A stretch of DNA of 64,000 nt from Thermococcus eurythermalis. GTDB lineage: Archaea > Methanobacteriota_B > Thermococci > Thermococcales > Thermococcaceae. The notes below the pieces were generated by a model. It was not told where the DNA came from. It worked only from the letters and a program-made list of their open reading frames with translations, and ran no database searches. Shown piece after piece: positions 16,322 through 25,842 of the stretch. Location of the stretch: assembly GCF_000769655.1 (NCBI RefSeq), contig NZ_CP008887.1, positions 1,860,001-1,924,000 of the forward strand. The letters are read 5' to 3'. Position 1 is the stretch's first letter, and every line of letters starts with the position of its first letter. Position numbers and translations under genes: made by a program.

Positions 16322-19230
16322 TACCAACACCGTCCGAGCTTTATGACGAAACTGTTATAGTTCTCGGACTCAAGGTTCATGTTTACGGTGGGTTTTATGA
16401 GTAGCCACCCGTCGAGGCAGTACCACTTGTCGTGCTCGTTCCTGATCTCCATGACTTCAATCCCTGCCTTTCTGAGTTTCTCTCCGTATTCCCGAACGAA
16501 CTCTGGCCTCGTTGAAAGTTTCACGTGAATTCCCTTCTCGGCTAGCTCAATGAGGGTTTCAATTCCTTCATCATCTAGGTAAGGAGACATTGCTTCCACA
16601 CTCTCTCTCGCAATGCCGAGGAGCTTTTTAAGGTAGCTCCCCCCAGGTCCGCGAAGGGGATACTCCCCGAGGAGAACCCCAATGGTGAACTCCATAAGCT
16701 TTCTCGAAACCGTGTAGGTCTGGCCGAGTCCCTCGGTGCAGCCTCTATCCACTACAACACAGGTTGTACAGCCGTCAATGCAGTAGTTGGGAACTGCCGT
16801 GAGGAGAATATCATCGAAGTAGCGGTGGGCCTTCTTGGTGTCTACACCAAGCTCCTTTTCAGCTATCAACTTTTCAAGGTTTGTCTCCCCGGCTGAAGAG
16901 AGGAGAAGATGAGTTGATAGGCTATGGACATCGAGTACTAGACCGTTTTCGATGAACTCATTGTAGAGATTTATTATAGCATCTCTAAGGTCTTTAAGAT
17001 CGTCCTCTCTGGAAACCGATGAGACAACGGACTTGACCCTGTCAGCGTACTGAACCGTATCCTCCTCGTGCTCCCGAAGGAACTCCAGCTCCTTTCTAAA
17101 GAATTTCTCGATGAAGTTTTTATAACAGTTTCTGTCTCCGTACCCGTTAGCCTTACACCACTCGTTGAGGGCGCCGATGATGTCTATGGCTCCAATAGGG
17201 CTGTTCTCGGCCACGAGAACCAACCCTTCCCTCTCATCGTAGAGGTAAACCAGATTGCTTGTTTCAATCTGGAGCTCCACGGAAACGTAGGAAAGAAACG
17301 CGTGGGCTAGGGAGTGGAGTACCGTCTTGGTGGCCCACTCGAGGAACTTCCTGAAATATCTCTTATTGTATGGCATGCTCTTGACGAGGAGGTTCTCCCT
17401 CATCCGGAGATATTCCTTGAGTAGACTGCTGCTCCTCTTCCTCAGGAGGTCGTAGGTCCTGAAGCCTTTCTCGGCCTTATCGTAAATGAAGAACTTGGTC
17501 AGTAGAACATCACCGAGCTTGACCTCAGGACCGCCTTTCCAAAGCTCATACGTGAGGACCTTGGCAAGCTCAGGAGAACGGAGGGCCCTCTCATCGAGGG
17601 CCGTTCTAACGACCAGCTCAAGGAACTCGGGGGCAATTTTGAAGCCTATGACGTTGGTCTTAGGAAGCGACCTTCTGAAGGGAACTTTAAACTTGAACAC
17701 GACCGGGAGGCCAGATTCGGGCATCGAAAGGTGGGCGGAGGGATACTCCTCCTCAATCCGGACGTTCCTCATGACTATCGGAGACAATAGACCATTGGTG
17801 TTTTCAACACCGCTGTAACTCCTCTCAACGTCAAGGAAGACCTTTGGAAAGATGCGTCTCGTCCACTTCCACTTTCTGCCCCCACATTCGTTACCATACT
17901 TGCACCATTTACGGAAGGGACACTTCACGTCAAGGGGATCGGTTGAGAGGCCATATCCAGAAGTGCAGTACCACGTGTAGGTGAGGTCTGTGGGCTCGTA
18001 GACCTTACCCCTGTGACCTTTTTTCCTAAGCTCGTCAACGTAGATGTCCCTGATACTCTGTTTATTCAGTTTCTTCTCAAGCACTTCCTTAATGAACTCG
18101 GAGCCGTACTTTATGTAAACTCTCTCCCGTTTTTTCGGATTGATTGAGACCGCCAGGATTATGTAGCCATCTTTGGCTTCTAAAACACTCACGGGTTTAA
18201 TCTTAAAGACATGCTCGGGATAGATTGCCCCCATCGTCTCGTGGGTGTCACTAATGGTGGCATCGTGGACAGGGTTTCTTGGATCAAAACCCAAGTCCTT
18301 TATTGATTGGGGATGAACGTACATATAGCCCTTGTGATTGTAGTAGTCAGTGTTCTTGATTTTGACGAACCAGACATGGGAACCACTGATGCCATCTCTG
18401 TCCTCTAGGGATATCGGCTCGAAGGGGGGATAGCGATAGAAGAGGGTCTGAAGAGGAAGACTTTGCTCATAATAACTCGTCTCTGAATTCTTGGAGGGAA
18501 GCTTAATATTAACCTCCCGGTCAACGGGATCGGCCGTGACCGACTTCAAACCAGTCAGAGCGCTCAGGACCTCACCAACATACACCCCGGATTCAGATAG
18601 TTCAAGAAGGAGTCTGAGTATGAAGACCGTCCTATCGTCTATGTTTTCAAAGAGATTGGTGGGGTTTGAGACATTATCAAGCACTTGAGCTATGGCGTTG
18701 AGTTCATTCGCACGCTCAGTGAGGGTGTCCTCAATGAAATCACGCAACCTACTTGCGTCTCCAAGAAACTTTTTACGATTCTCTTTCTGGGACCTAAGAA
18801 GGGACCCCCTCTCGCCCGTCTTGCGAAGTTTGCGTCTTATGCTATCTAAATCATCCTCAACTTCAAGAAGAGTCCTACGAACTTCCCGCAGAACCTTGTA
18901 GTGACAATCAACGCATTCCATATCAATTTCATTGCCAGAGTAGCACTTCTCAGAGCCATTCTGACACCTATTAAGTGCTTCAAGAGCTTCTTGCAGTTTA
19001 ATGATGAGCTCCTCAAGGACCTCTCTAGCCTCCGGACTCTCGATCTCCTGCTCAAAGTTCTTAACGTCCTCCATGAGGTCCTCAATCGCACGCCTCGCCT
19101 TTATGACTGCAAAGGGGACCTCGTCCCTAACGCGGGCACTTTCTATTATTTCTTCTACCTCGTCGAGGTCACGGGAGAGTAAATCAACAACGGAACGAAT
19201 GAGGTCCAGGTAATTGTACTCACCGGTCAT
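16321..19230 (-). CDS. DrmB-like (DUF1998) protein fused to a DrmC-like phospholipase-D motif
   Basis: In the 969-aa protein, residues 15-180 are charged, helical and likely coiled coil with a Cys pair cluster (89-109). A second Cys cluster lies at 422, 437, 443 and 449. Residues about 636-835 match the DUF1998 pattern: TVLHSLAHAFLSYVSVEL, then the four-Cys signature at 817, 821, 824 and 831 (CIDGCTTCV). After it comes a C-terminal domain with HDKWYCLD at 933-940, a perfect HxKx4D phospholipase-D motif. In DISARM, DrmB (DUF1998) and DrmC (PLD) are separate genes; here they are one chain. Its ATG overlaps the helicase stop as ATGA, after GGAGGGTGGG. Confidence 0.8.
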   Translation of the reverse strand: MTGEYNYLDLIRSVVDLLSRDLDEVEEIIESARVRDEVPFAVIKARRAIEDLMEDVKNFEQEIESPEAREVLEELIIKLQEALEALNRCQNGSEKCYSGNEIDMECVDCHYKVLREVRRTLLEVEDDLDSIRRKLRKTGERGSLLRSQKENRKKFLGDASRLRDFIEDTLTERANELNAIAQVLDNVSNPTNLFENIDDRTVFILRLLLELSESGVYVGEVLSALTGLKSVTADPVDREVNIKLPSKNSETSYYEQSLPLQTLFYRYPPFEPISLEDRDGISGSHVWFVKIKNTDYYNHKGYMYVHPQSIKDLGFDPRNPVHDATISDTHETMGAIYPEHVFKIKPVSVLEAKDGYIILAVSINPKKRERVYIKYGSEFIKEVLEKKLNKQSIRDIYVDELRKKGHRGKVYEPTDLTYTWYCTSGYGLSTDPLDVKCPFRKWCKYGNECGGRKWKWTRRIFPKVFLDVERSYSGVENTNGLLSPIVMRNVRIEEEYPSAHLSMPESGLPVVFKFKVPFRRSLPKTNVIGFKIAPEFLELVVRTALDERALRSPELAKVLTYELWKGGPEVKLGDVLLTKFFIYDKAEKGFRTYDLLRKRSSSLLKEYLRMRENLLVKSMPYNKRYFRKFLEWATKTVLHSLAHAFLSYVSVELQIETSNLVYLYDEREGLVLVAENSPIGAIDIIGALNEWCKANGYGDRNCYKNFIEKFFRKELEFLREHEEDTVQYADRVKSVVSSVSREDDLKDLRDAIINLYNEFIENGLVLDVHSLSTHLLLSSAGETNLEKLIAEKELGVDTKKAHRYFDDILLTAVPNYCIDGCTTCVVVDRGCTEGLGQTYTVSRKLMEFTIGVLLGEYPLRGPGGSYLKKLLGIARESVEAMSPYLDDEGIETLIELAEKGIHVKLSTRPEFVREYGEKLRKAGIEVMEIRNEHDKWYCLDGWLLIKPTVNMNLESENYNSFVIKLGRCW

Positions 19231-21446
19231 AACCCACCCTCCACCTTATCTAGAACCTTCTTGAGGAACTCCACCATCCTGTCCTTACCTTTGAGCGCCT
19301 CATCTGAGGCATACGTTGGTTCTCCGGCGAGGGCAAGATTAACAACTGCCTCAGTGAGAAGGTTCCTCACCTTGACCTGCGGATTCTCGGTCGAGACTAT
19401 GAGCTGTCCTTCGTCCTGTCTCTGCATCGGGTGAAGCTTATCCCAGATGTTTGGATCATAGAGAAGGAACGCCTCAGTGGGCACCTTCTTAGTGAGGATT
19501 ATGCCCAAGACGGTCCTCATGGACTCCATTGAACGACCGCCCCTTCCAATCCTCTGTCTTAGAGATATTGGGTTCTCAAAGCCAACGTTGAGAATAAAAG
19601 AAACCCCATCGTAGTCAACTCCAAGCTCAAGGGACGAGGTCGTCAGAACGGTCGCGAGGTTTGATTTTGGCTCTTTCAGATCCTTTATGATCGCCTCACG
19701 CTCCCCCTTAGGAAGCTCGCTATACATCATCGCCACTTTATCAAGGAGTTCCTTGAGGTAAGGACTCTCATTAGTAAAAACGGAGTCAAGGTACCCCCAT
19801 AGACTTGGAGGAACATAATGGGTATACGAGAATGGGTCGGTGGAAGGCCGTCTATCTCCAAACAGGTAAAGGTGGTCCTTCGGCTCACCGAGGGAGATGT
19901 TGTTGTCAAAACCTCTTTTAACCCTGCGTATCTCCTTGATATTCTGTATGAATATTAGAGACTTCGGCCAGTAGTTCTTTCCACCATTGGAGTAGCAGTA
20001 GTGGAGGAATGACATGTAGACGGCCCAAAGCTGGGCGTAGGTACTCCACGATACTGTGGGGAGGATGTCATATATTCCCATGAGGACTAGGCGTTTGCCC
20101 TTGAACTTAACTCCATAGTCCCCTTCAAGGACCTTGACGTGCTCCCTGAAATCCACGTGGACAACATTGCTCCGACCGGAAAGCCTTTCTGCGAAATCCT
20201 TTGGATTGGGAACGGTTGCAGAGGAAAGAACAATGTCCAGAGGCATCTTGCTAACCTTTGCCATCAGCTCGATGTTACCTGCAACGAGGGCCCCTCCAAG
20301 GCCTGTGTACTCGTGCGCTTCGTCGAAAACAACCAGGGAGACTTTTTCAAAGTACCTGGCTCCGATGTCTTTTTTTGTGTTATCCAAGAGGCGCGTTTCA
20401 AGGGCCCACGTGTTTGTGACGAGAACCGTTGGTGGATTATCGCCCATGTCCCTCCGAAGTGGAACTATGAAGTCGTAAACAACACCATTTTTGGAAACCA
20501 CGGCTTTTCCATCTCTTATCTCGTAAACGAACTTATTCTTGTCCTTTCCAAGTATGCCCCTGAACGAGTTGGACTCCCTGAGGAACTCTTTAAGTTTACC
20601 CAAATCGCGGGGTGTTTCTCCATCTCTGATTCCAAAGGTTATCCTCCGCTCTATGCCGTGCCTCCTAAGAATGTCATTCAATAGCTTTAACATCTCGATA
20701 ATCCTGCCTGCCTGGTCAACGGAGAGGGCTTTTCGCGGATAAACAAGAACCACGCGCTCCTCAGTACCGTCCATCACAGCTTTGATAAGCTTGGCTATCA
20801 TGTAGAGGGTAAAGATTTCAGTCTTTCCGGAACCTGTGGGAGCGGTGATTATGAAGGTCTTACCAACAGGGGGATAGCCTTCCCTGAGGAGTCTAGAAAG
20901 GGCGAGGGCCTGAAACGCATCGAGACCGCCGTCGCCGAAATGTCTTCTGAGAAACTCCTTGTATATCTCAGCGTATTTCGTCCCATTTTCTCCGAAAAAG
21001 CCGACGATGCTCTTCACGAGGACATTTTCAACCTTCTTAAAGCCTTCATCCCTGTAGTGCCTGCCCGGGGAAATCCTGCGGTCCTCATTAGACGGTATGG
21101 GAATCTCGTAGAGCGCCAACCTGGGGCTGACCACATAGGGAGGCGAGTTGGGGGAAGTTCTGAGAAACGCACTCCTGATGGCAACGTCCATATGTAGGGA
21201 ACGGTAGCCGTTTCCGACTTTCACTATGAACCCTCTTTTGACAAGCCCGTTAAAGCATTCATCGGGCCTGTCGGTGTATCTTGAGAAGAGCTGGACTATT
21301 CGATCTCTGGAGAAACTCTTAGTCTCAATGCCAAGCTTCAGAGTCCCCGCTTTGTACTCACTGCTCTTTACTTCCGTACTGTTAACATAAACATTAAACT
21401 CGGATTTTAAAAGAGCATGGTAACACTTAACATAAATAGCTTCCAT
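19227..21446 (-). CDS. DrmA-like superfamily 2 helicase
   Basis: The 739-aa protein has a full SF2 motif set: Walker A TAPTGSGKT (201-209), Ia-like LVYPRKALSVDQ, motif II DEAH (375-378), motif III SSAT (408-411), motif V TSSLELGVDYDG and motif VI RQRIGRGGRS (631-640). The winged N-terminal 150 residues may bind DNA or a partner. Pairing with DUF1998 and PLD proteins points to DrmA of DISARM, although it is shorter than I would expect for DrmA. GGTGAT precedes ATG 21446. It heads the three-gene operon and is divergent from lhr. Confidence 0.82.
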   Translation of the reverse strand: MEAIYVKCYHALLKSEFNVYVNSTEVKSSEYKAGTLKLGIETKSFSRDRIVQLFSRYTDRPDECFNGLVKRGFIVKVGNGYRSLHMDVAIRSAFLRTSPNSPPYVVSPRLALYEIPIPSNEDRRISPGRHYRDEGFKKVENVLVKSIVGFFGENGTKYAEIYKEFLRRHFGDGGLDAFQALALSRLLREGYPPVGKTFIITAPTGSGKTEIFTLYMIAKLIKAVMDGTEERVVLVYPRKALSVDQAGRIIEMLKLLNDILRRHGIERRITFGIRDGETPRDLGKLKEFLRESNSFRGILGKDKNKFVYEIRDGKAVVSKNGVVYDFIVPLRRDMGDNPPTVLVTNTWALETRLLDNTKKDIGARYFEKVSLVVFDEAHEYTGLGGALVAGNIELMAKVSKMPLDIVLSSATVPNPKDFAERLSGRSNVVHVDFREHVKVLEGDYGVKFKGKRLVLMGIYDILPTVSWSTYAQLWAVYMSFLHYCYSNGGKNYWPKSLIFIQNIKEIRRVKRGFDNNISLGEPKDHLYLFGDRRPSTDPFSYTHYVPPSLWGYLDSVFTNESPYLKELLDKVAMMYSELPKGEREAIIKDLKEPKSNLATVLTTSSLELGVDYDGVSFILNVGFENPISLRQRIGRGGRSMESMRTVLGIILTKKVPTEAFLLYDPNIWDKLHPMQRQDEGQLIVSTENPQVKVRNLLTEAVVNLALAGEPTYASDEALKGKDRMVEFLKKVLDKVEGGL

Positions 21447-21539
21447 GCAATCACCTAGCGTATAAACGCTATTGGGATTTAAAAAGATTCCCCCAACTAT
21501 TGATCAAAAACACAACAAAGTTTTATAGACTCAACCCGA

Positions 21540-24332
21540 ATGCCAACCATGCACACCCTCCTCAAGAAGGTCATCAAAGAGCGCTTTGGAAGGCTCAACA
21601 GGCTCCAGCAAGACGCTTTTAGAGAGGTTAGCTCCGGAAAGAGCGTTTTGATTATCGCCCCAACTGGTTCTGGAAAGACAGAAGCGGCAGTCCTGCCGGT
21701 TTTCAACGAGATACTCGAGGAGGGGCTCAAACCTATCTCGGCGCTCTACATAGCTCCCCTCAAGGCCCTCAACAGGGATCTGCTTGAGAGGCTCGAATGG
21801 TGGGGAAAGAAGCTAGGGATAACGGTCGAGGTCAGACACGGTGACACTTCGGCATACAAAAAGGCGAGGCAGACGAGGAACCCGCCCCAGATGCTAATAA
21901 TCACCCCTGAAACTCTTGGCGTCATTCTGACCGTTAAATCACTCAGAAAGCACCTTGAAAACGTGAAGTTCGTCATCGTGGACGAGATAGCCGAGCTTGT
22001 GGACAACAAGCGCGGGGCGCAGCTCCTCCTCAACCTTGAGAGGCTGGCCGAGATAGCCGACTTCAGAAGGATAGGTATGACTGCAACGGTGGGCAACGAG
22101 GACGAGGTGAGAGAGTGGCTGAAGGCGGACGTCATAGTCAGGCCGAGCTGGAAGAAGAGCTACCGCTTCCACGTGCTATATCCAAAGCCTACTGAAAAGG
22201 CCATGGGGCTGGCCGAGAAACTGAGCCTCTCGCCAGAGATAGCGGCGAGGCTTAGACTTTTGTGGGAGATAGTCGAGGAGCACGGAAAGGCCCTCATATT
22301 CACCAACACGCGCCAGTTCGCGGAGATTTTGGCGCACCGCCTCAAGGCCTGGGGAAAGCCTGTTGAGGTTCACCACGGCTCGCTTTCGAGGGAGGCGCGC
22401 GTTAAGGCGGAGAGGGCGCTGAAGGAGGGTAAAATCAGGGCGCTGATATGCACCTCTTCAATGGAGCTGGGAATAGACATCGGCGACGTGGACGTCGTAA
22501 TCCAGTACATGAGCCCGAGGCAGGTCAACAGGCTCGTCCAGCGCGTCGGGAGGGCGAAGCACAGGATTGGCGAGGTCAGCGAGGGCTACATCATAACCTC
22601 CAACGTCGAGGACTACCTTCAGAGCCTTGTCATAGCTAAGCACGCCCTCGAAGGCCGCTTTGAGGCGGTCGAGCCGATGGGAGGGCTGGACGTTCTGGCC
22701 CACTTTGTTGTCGGCCTGCTCATAGAGTACAAAAAGCTTCCACGCGAGAGGCCCTATGAGATAGCAAGGAGGGCGTACGTTTACAGGGACTTGAGCTGGA
22801 GCGACTACCTCGACGTTCTCCGCGTTTTGGAGGACGCTCACTTGGTCGGCTACGACGAGGAGAGCGGCCTGCTCTACCTGAGGCGCAGGGCATTCCAGTA
22901 CTACTACGAAAACCTCTCGACGATTCCCGATGAGGTCTCATGGAGGGTCTTTGACGCGAAGAGCGGGCACATCATAGGCAGACTGGACGAGAGCTTTGTG
23001 ATGGATCTGGAGGAGGGTATGGAGTTCGTAATGAACGGGCGGAGCTGGATTGTGCTCAAGATAGACGGTGAGGCGAGGCTTCTGAAGGTGCGCGAGAGCA
23101 GGAGCCTTGAGAGCGCGATACCGAGCTGGGAGGGTGAGATGATTCCCGTCCCGTTCAGAGTTGCCCTTGACGTCGGCAGACTGAAGAGGGAGCTTGCCTT
23201 CGACTTTGAGAAAGCGAAGGATCTCCTGAAAGGGGTCGAGTTCAAAGAGGAGGAACTTAGAAGGGCCTTCGAAGAAATCAAGGACGAACCCTTCTCCACC
23301 GACCGCGATATAGTCGTCGAGAGCACGCCGAAGGCTACGATAATCCACGCTGACTTCGGGAACAGGGCGAACGAGGCCCTTGGCCAGCTGGTTCACTCCC
23401 TTCTAATCATGAGATATGGGAGAGTCTTCTCAGTCCGCTCCCAGGCCCACGCGATAGTCTTCAAGACACCATTCCAGCTAAACCCTGAGGAGGTGAAGGG
23501 CTACCTCTACCAGGAGCCAGAGAGTCTGGAGTTCATAGTTTCCCGCGCCATAAGAGACTCCCACGCCTACCGCTGGAGGATGATGAACGTAGCAAAGCGC
23601 TTCGGCGCGCTGAGACGGGACGCGAAAATAAGGAGGATTGAAAGGCTCTTCGAGGGCACGGTGATTGAGAAAGAAACACTCAACGAGCTCTACCACGACA
23701 AGGTCAACGTGAGGAAGGGTGAGCTCCTGCTTGAAATGCTTAAGCGGGGCACCCTTAGGGTGAAGACCGAGCTGAGGGGAGAGCCATCAACGCTGGCTAA
23801 GCTTAACATGAGCGTCGGAGGGGAGTTCCTGCTCTCCGGCGTCCTTGAGAGGGACGAGATACTTGAGCTGTTTAAGAAGAGGCTCCTCGACCACGAGGTC
23901 GTTTTAGTCTGCACCAACTGTGGCTGGAACTCGAAGACGAAGGTCTCACGCCTGGAGGAGAGAATTAAGTACTGGGAGTGCCCGCGCTGCGGTTCGAGAA
24001 TGCTGGCTGTTGCCCACCCGATCGACGCGGAGGAGTTTCTCCCGGTTCTGGAGAAAGTTCGCCATGGAAAACCGTTAGATAAGAAAGAGGAGAGGGTTTA
24101 CAGGAAGCTCCTGAAGGCGGCAGATCTTATAGACTCATACGGCTTCGACGCCGTCCTCGCCCTGGCGAGCTATGGGACTGGCCCAGACACTGCGGCAAGG
24201 ATTCTGGGACAGTATAAGGGTGATGCCCTCATCGTAGCCCTGATGGAGCGCGAGAGGCAGTTCATACGGACGAGGCGGTTCTGGGTGGACAGGAAGGAGG
24301 AGAAAGAAAAGGAAGACAAGTCTACCCACTGA
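21540..24332 (+). CDS. lhr: Lhr-type ATP-dependent helicase
   Basis: This 930-aa SF2 helicase has Walker A APTGSGKTEAA near residue 40, motif Ib PETLGV, motif III TATV, VHHGSLSRE, STSSMELGIDIG-like motif V and QRVGRAKHR motif VI. Winged-helix and Lhr-core domains follow, and a four-Cys zinc ribbon ends the chain (CTNCGWNS...CPRCGS). Lhr proteins unwind or anneal RNA:DNA and forked substrates in repair and RNA metabolism. Motif II reads DEIAEL rather than the common DEVH/DEIH. There is no ribosome site; ttttata at 21521-21527 puts the transcription start near ATG 21549, so leaderless initiation at the second ATG is possible. Confidence 0.9.
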   Translation: MPTMHTLLKKVIKERFGRLNRLQQDAFREVSSGKSVLIIAPTGSGKTEAAVLPVFNEILEEGLKPISALYIAPLKALNRDLLERLEWWGKKLGITVEVRHGDTSAYKKARQTRNPPQMLIITPETLGVILTVKSLRKHLENVKFVIVDEIAELVDNKRGAQLLLNLERLAEIADFRRIGMTATVGNEDEVREWLKADVIVRPSWKKSYRFHVLYPKPTEKAMGLAEKLSLSPEIAARLRLLWEIVEEHGKALIFTNTRQFAEILAHRLKAWGKPVEVHHGSLSREARVKAERALKEGKIRALICTSSMELGIDIGDVDVVIQYMSPRQVNRLVQRVGRAKHRIGEVSEGYIITSNVEDYLQSLVIAKHALEGRFEAVEPMGGLDVLAHFVVGLLIEYKKLPRERPYEIARRAYVYRDLSWSDYLDVLRVLEDAHLVGYDEESGLLYLRRRAFQYYYENLSTIPDEVSWRVFDAKSGHIIGRLDESFVMDLEEGMEFVMNGRSWIVLKIDGEARLLKVRESRSLESAIPSWEGEMIPVPFRVALDVGRLKRELAFDFEKAKDLLKGVEFKEEELRRAFEEIKDEPFSTDRDIVVESTPKATIIHADFGNRANEALGQLVHSLLIMRYGRVFSVRSQAHAIVFKTPFQLNPEEVKGYLYQEPESLEFIVSRAIRDSHAYRWRMMNVAKRFGALRRDAKIRRIERLFEGTVIEKETLNELYHDKVNVRKGELLLEMLKRGTLRVKTELRGEPSTLAKLNMSVGGEFLLSGVLERDEILELFKKRLLDHEVVLVCTNCGWNSKTKVSRLEERIKYWECPRCGSRMLAVAHPIDAEEFLPVLEKVRHGKPLDKKEERVYRKLLKAADLIDSYGFDAVLALASYGTGPDTAARILGQYKGDALIVALMERERQFIRTRRFWVDRKEEKEKEDKSTH

Positions 24333-24712
24333 CCTCCTCCCCGCCTTAGCTGAGGGTTCCAACGGATTACCCCCCGCCAACGACGGGGAGGTTTGCGGGT
24401 TCATTACCTACTCGTGTTGCCACTTTCGGTTCAGCCCGCGGGCCGGGTCTCCGGCCCAGCGGTTCGGGGTTATCGCTCAAAGGTCACCCTCCAGAGTTTT
24501 CAACCGCTCGAAGGCGGTTCTTGAAAAGGACGCTTAACAGCGCCAACCCTCCAACGCTGGAAGGTAACGTGAAACCCCTTTGAGAGAGGTTGTTTTACAG
24601 TGGCCTCTTCGAGGCCCTTATTAAACGGGAAATTATTTACTGGTTTCGGTCTAAAAGAGCCAAACCCTCAATTACTGCATCCCCGCCCTAAAGGGCGAGG
24701 CTTTCAAAAGAA
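24333..24712 (-). mobile_element. tnpB-less IS200/IS605-family remnant (MITE-like) with structured RNA
   Basis: The 420-bp gap after lhr holds both ends of an IS605-type element without transposase genes. The left-end hairpin (gccc-taaa-gggc, 24685-24696, within the typical thermococcal ccccgccc...gggcgagg context) and the right-end hairpin region with ccccgcc...acggggagg and cctccccgcc (24336-24388) lie on the minus strand. Between them are strong hairpins: ggcctc-ttc-gaggcc (24602-24616), aaccgc/gcggtt (24502-24519) and gggccgg-gtct-ccggccc (24440-24457). These resemble the 3' part of tnpB plus its reRNA/omega-RNA. The element abuts the lhr stop codon. Assignment to the family is from remembered end sequences, not a search. 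Confidence 0.6.
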
Positions 24713-24755
24713 AAATGTAACTAGCGGGCCCAGACTAAAAGCGAAAAGGAAAGGC

Positions 24756-25811
24756 TCACGCCCCTTTTCCATAAATCTCGTTGAGGGCCTTCAGGAACTC
24801 GCTGGCAGTTACTACATCCCTCACGTCAATGCGCTCGAACTTTGTGTGCGAGATGTCGAGGTTGCCGGGGCCGAACACTATCGTCCTCGTCCCGTTGTAC
24901 ATGAAGTTTATAGCGTCTGTCCAGCTCCTCATTCCGCCGAACTCGTCAAGGCCCGTCCTTTCCATGGCCTGTTTGGCCATCTGGACGATTTCCTCATCGG
25001 GTTCAAGGCGGTAGCCGTCCCATATCTCGGTGTACTCGTAGCTCTTGGTGTACTCGTCGAGTATTGGGTCCATTATATCGAGGACGTCCTCGACCTCCTG
25101 CTCAGGCAGAAGCCTCGCCTCAAGTCTCCCCCTGCAGAGGGCGGGGATTAGGTAGACGGGGTTCTCACAGACGAGCTCCTGAATTCCTATGTGCGGGTCA
25201 AAGAACTCTCCCTTGGCCTTGAAAGGTTCGAGGTTCTTTAGCTTTTCAAGCATCTTGTAGGTCTCTTCAATCGCGTTAACTCCGCTCTCCGGACAGGCAC
25301 CGTGGGCCTCCTTACCGTCCACCTCAAAGTATGCCTCGATGTTGCCGGCGTGGGCTATGTGCACTTCCAGGTCGGTCGGCTCAAGGACAACCGCCATCTT
25401 GGGCTTGTAGCGCTCCATGAAGAGGGCGCTTCCCCTGCCACCCTGCTCCTCGTCGCTGACGAAAACGATGCCGACGTTGAGGTCTTTGCCCTCCTTGCGG
25501 AGGTTCTCAAGCATGAGGAGTATCGCGGCGGCACCGCCCTTTATGTCGCTCGCACCGGTTCCGTAGACGATGTTGCCCCTAACGAAGGGCTCGGCCCTGA
25601 TGGGTATCGTGTCCACGTGCACCTCGTAGAAGAGCTCGGCATTGGGGTTCACGACGAGGTCTATTATCTCGCCGTCGCTCTCTATCGTGACGTCGTAGTC
25701 GAGCCTGTGCAGGAACTCCATGATGTGGAGCATTATCCTGTCTTCCTTTCCTGAGGGGGAGGGTATCTTCAAAAGCTGAAGGAGTATCTCCTTCGCTCTC
25801 TCGGTCTTCAT
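24756..25811 (-). CDS. M20-family deacylase (ArgE/DapE/LysK-like)
   Basis: The 351-aa metallo-enzyme shows all M20 metal ligands: His-Asp in FYEVHVDTIP, bridging Asp in GTGASDIKGG, the catalytic Glu pair in VSDEEQGG, Glu in VVLEPTDLEV and a late His in DISHTKFERID. Such enzymes remove acyl or amino-acid groups from nitrogen (acetylornithine, LysW-lysine, succinyl-diaminopimelate). The substrate cannot be told from sequence, and no arginine or lysine genes are nearby. The start is ATG 25811, after TAGGTGACCC; a GTG at 25820 is inside the site. A palindromic tttataaa at 25843-25850 fits its promoter. Confidence 0.85.
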   Translation of the reverse strand: MKTERAKEILLQLLKIPSPSGKEDRIMLHIMEFLHRLDYDVTIESDGEIIDLVVNPNAELFYEVHVDTIPIRAEPFVRGNIVYGTGASDIKGGAAAILLMLENLRKEGKDLNVGIVFVSDEEQGGRGSALFMERYKPKMAVVLEPTDLEVHIAHAGNIEAYFEVDGKEAHGACPESGVNAIEETYKMLEKLKNLEPFKAKGEFFDPHIGIQELVCENPVYLIPALCRGRLEARLLPEQEVEDVLDIMDPILDEYTKSYEYTEIWDGYRLEPDEEIVQMAKQAMERTGLDEFGGMRSWTDAINFMYNGTRTIVFGPGNLDISHTKFERIDVRDVVTASEFLKALNEIYGKGA

Positions 25812-25842
25812 TTGGGTCACCTAATAGGCTTTTAGGGGAGGA

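Noticed and set aside
13227-21446. Classical type I or III restriction system
   Set aside because: There is no HsdS or Res/Mod subunit; the helicase pairs with DUF1998 and PLD signatures instead.
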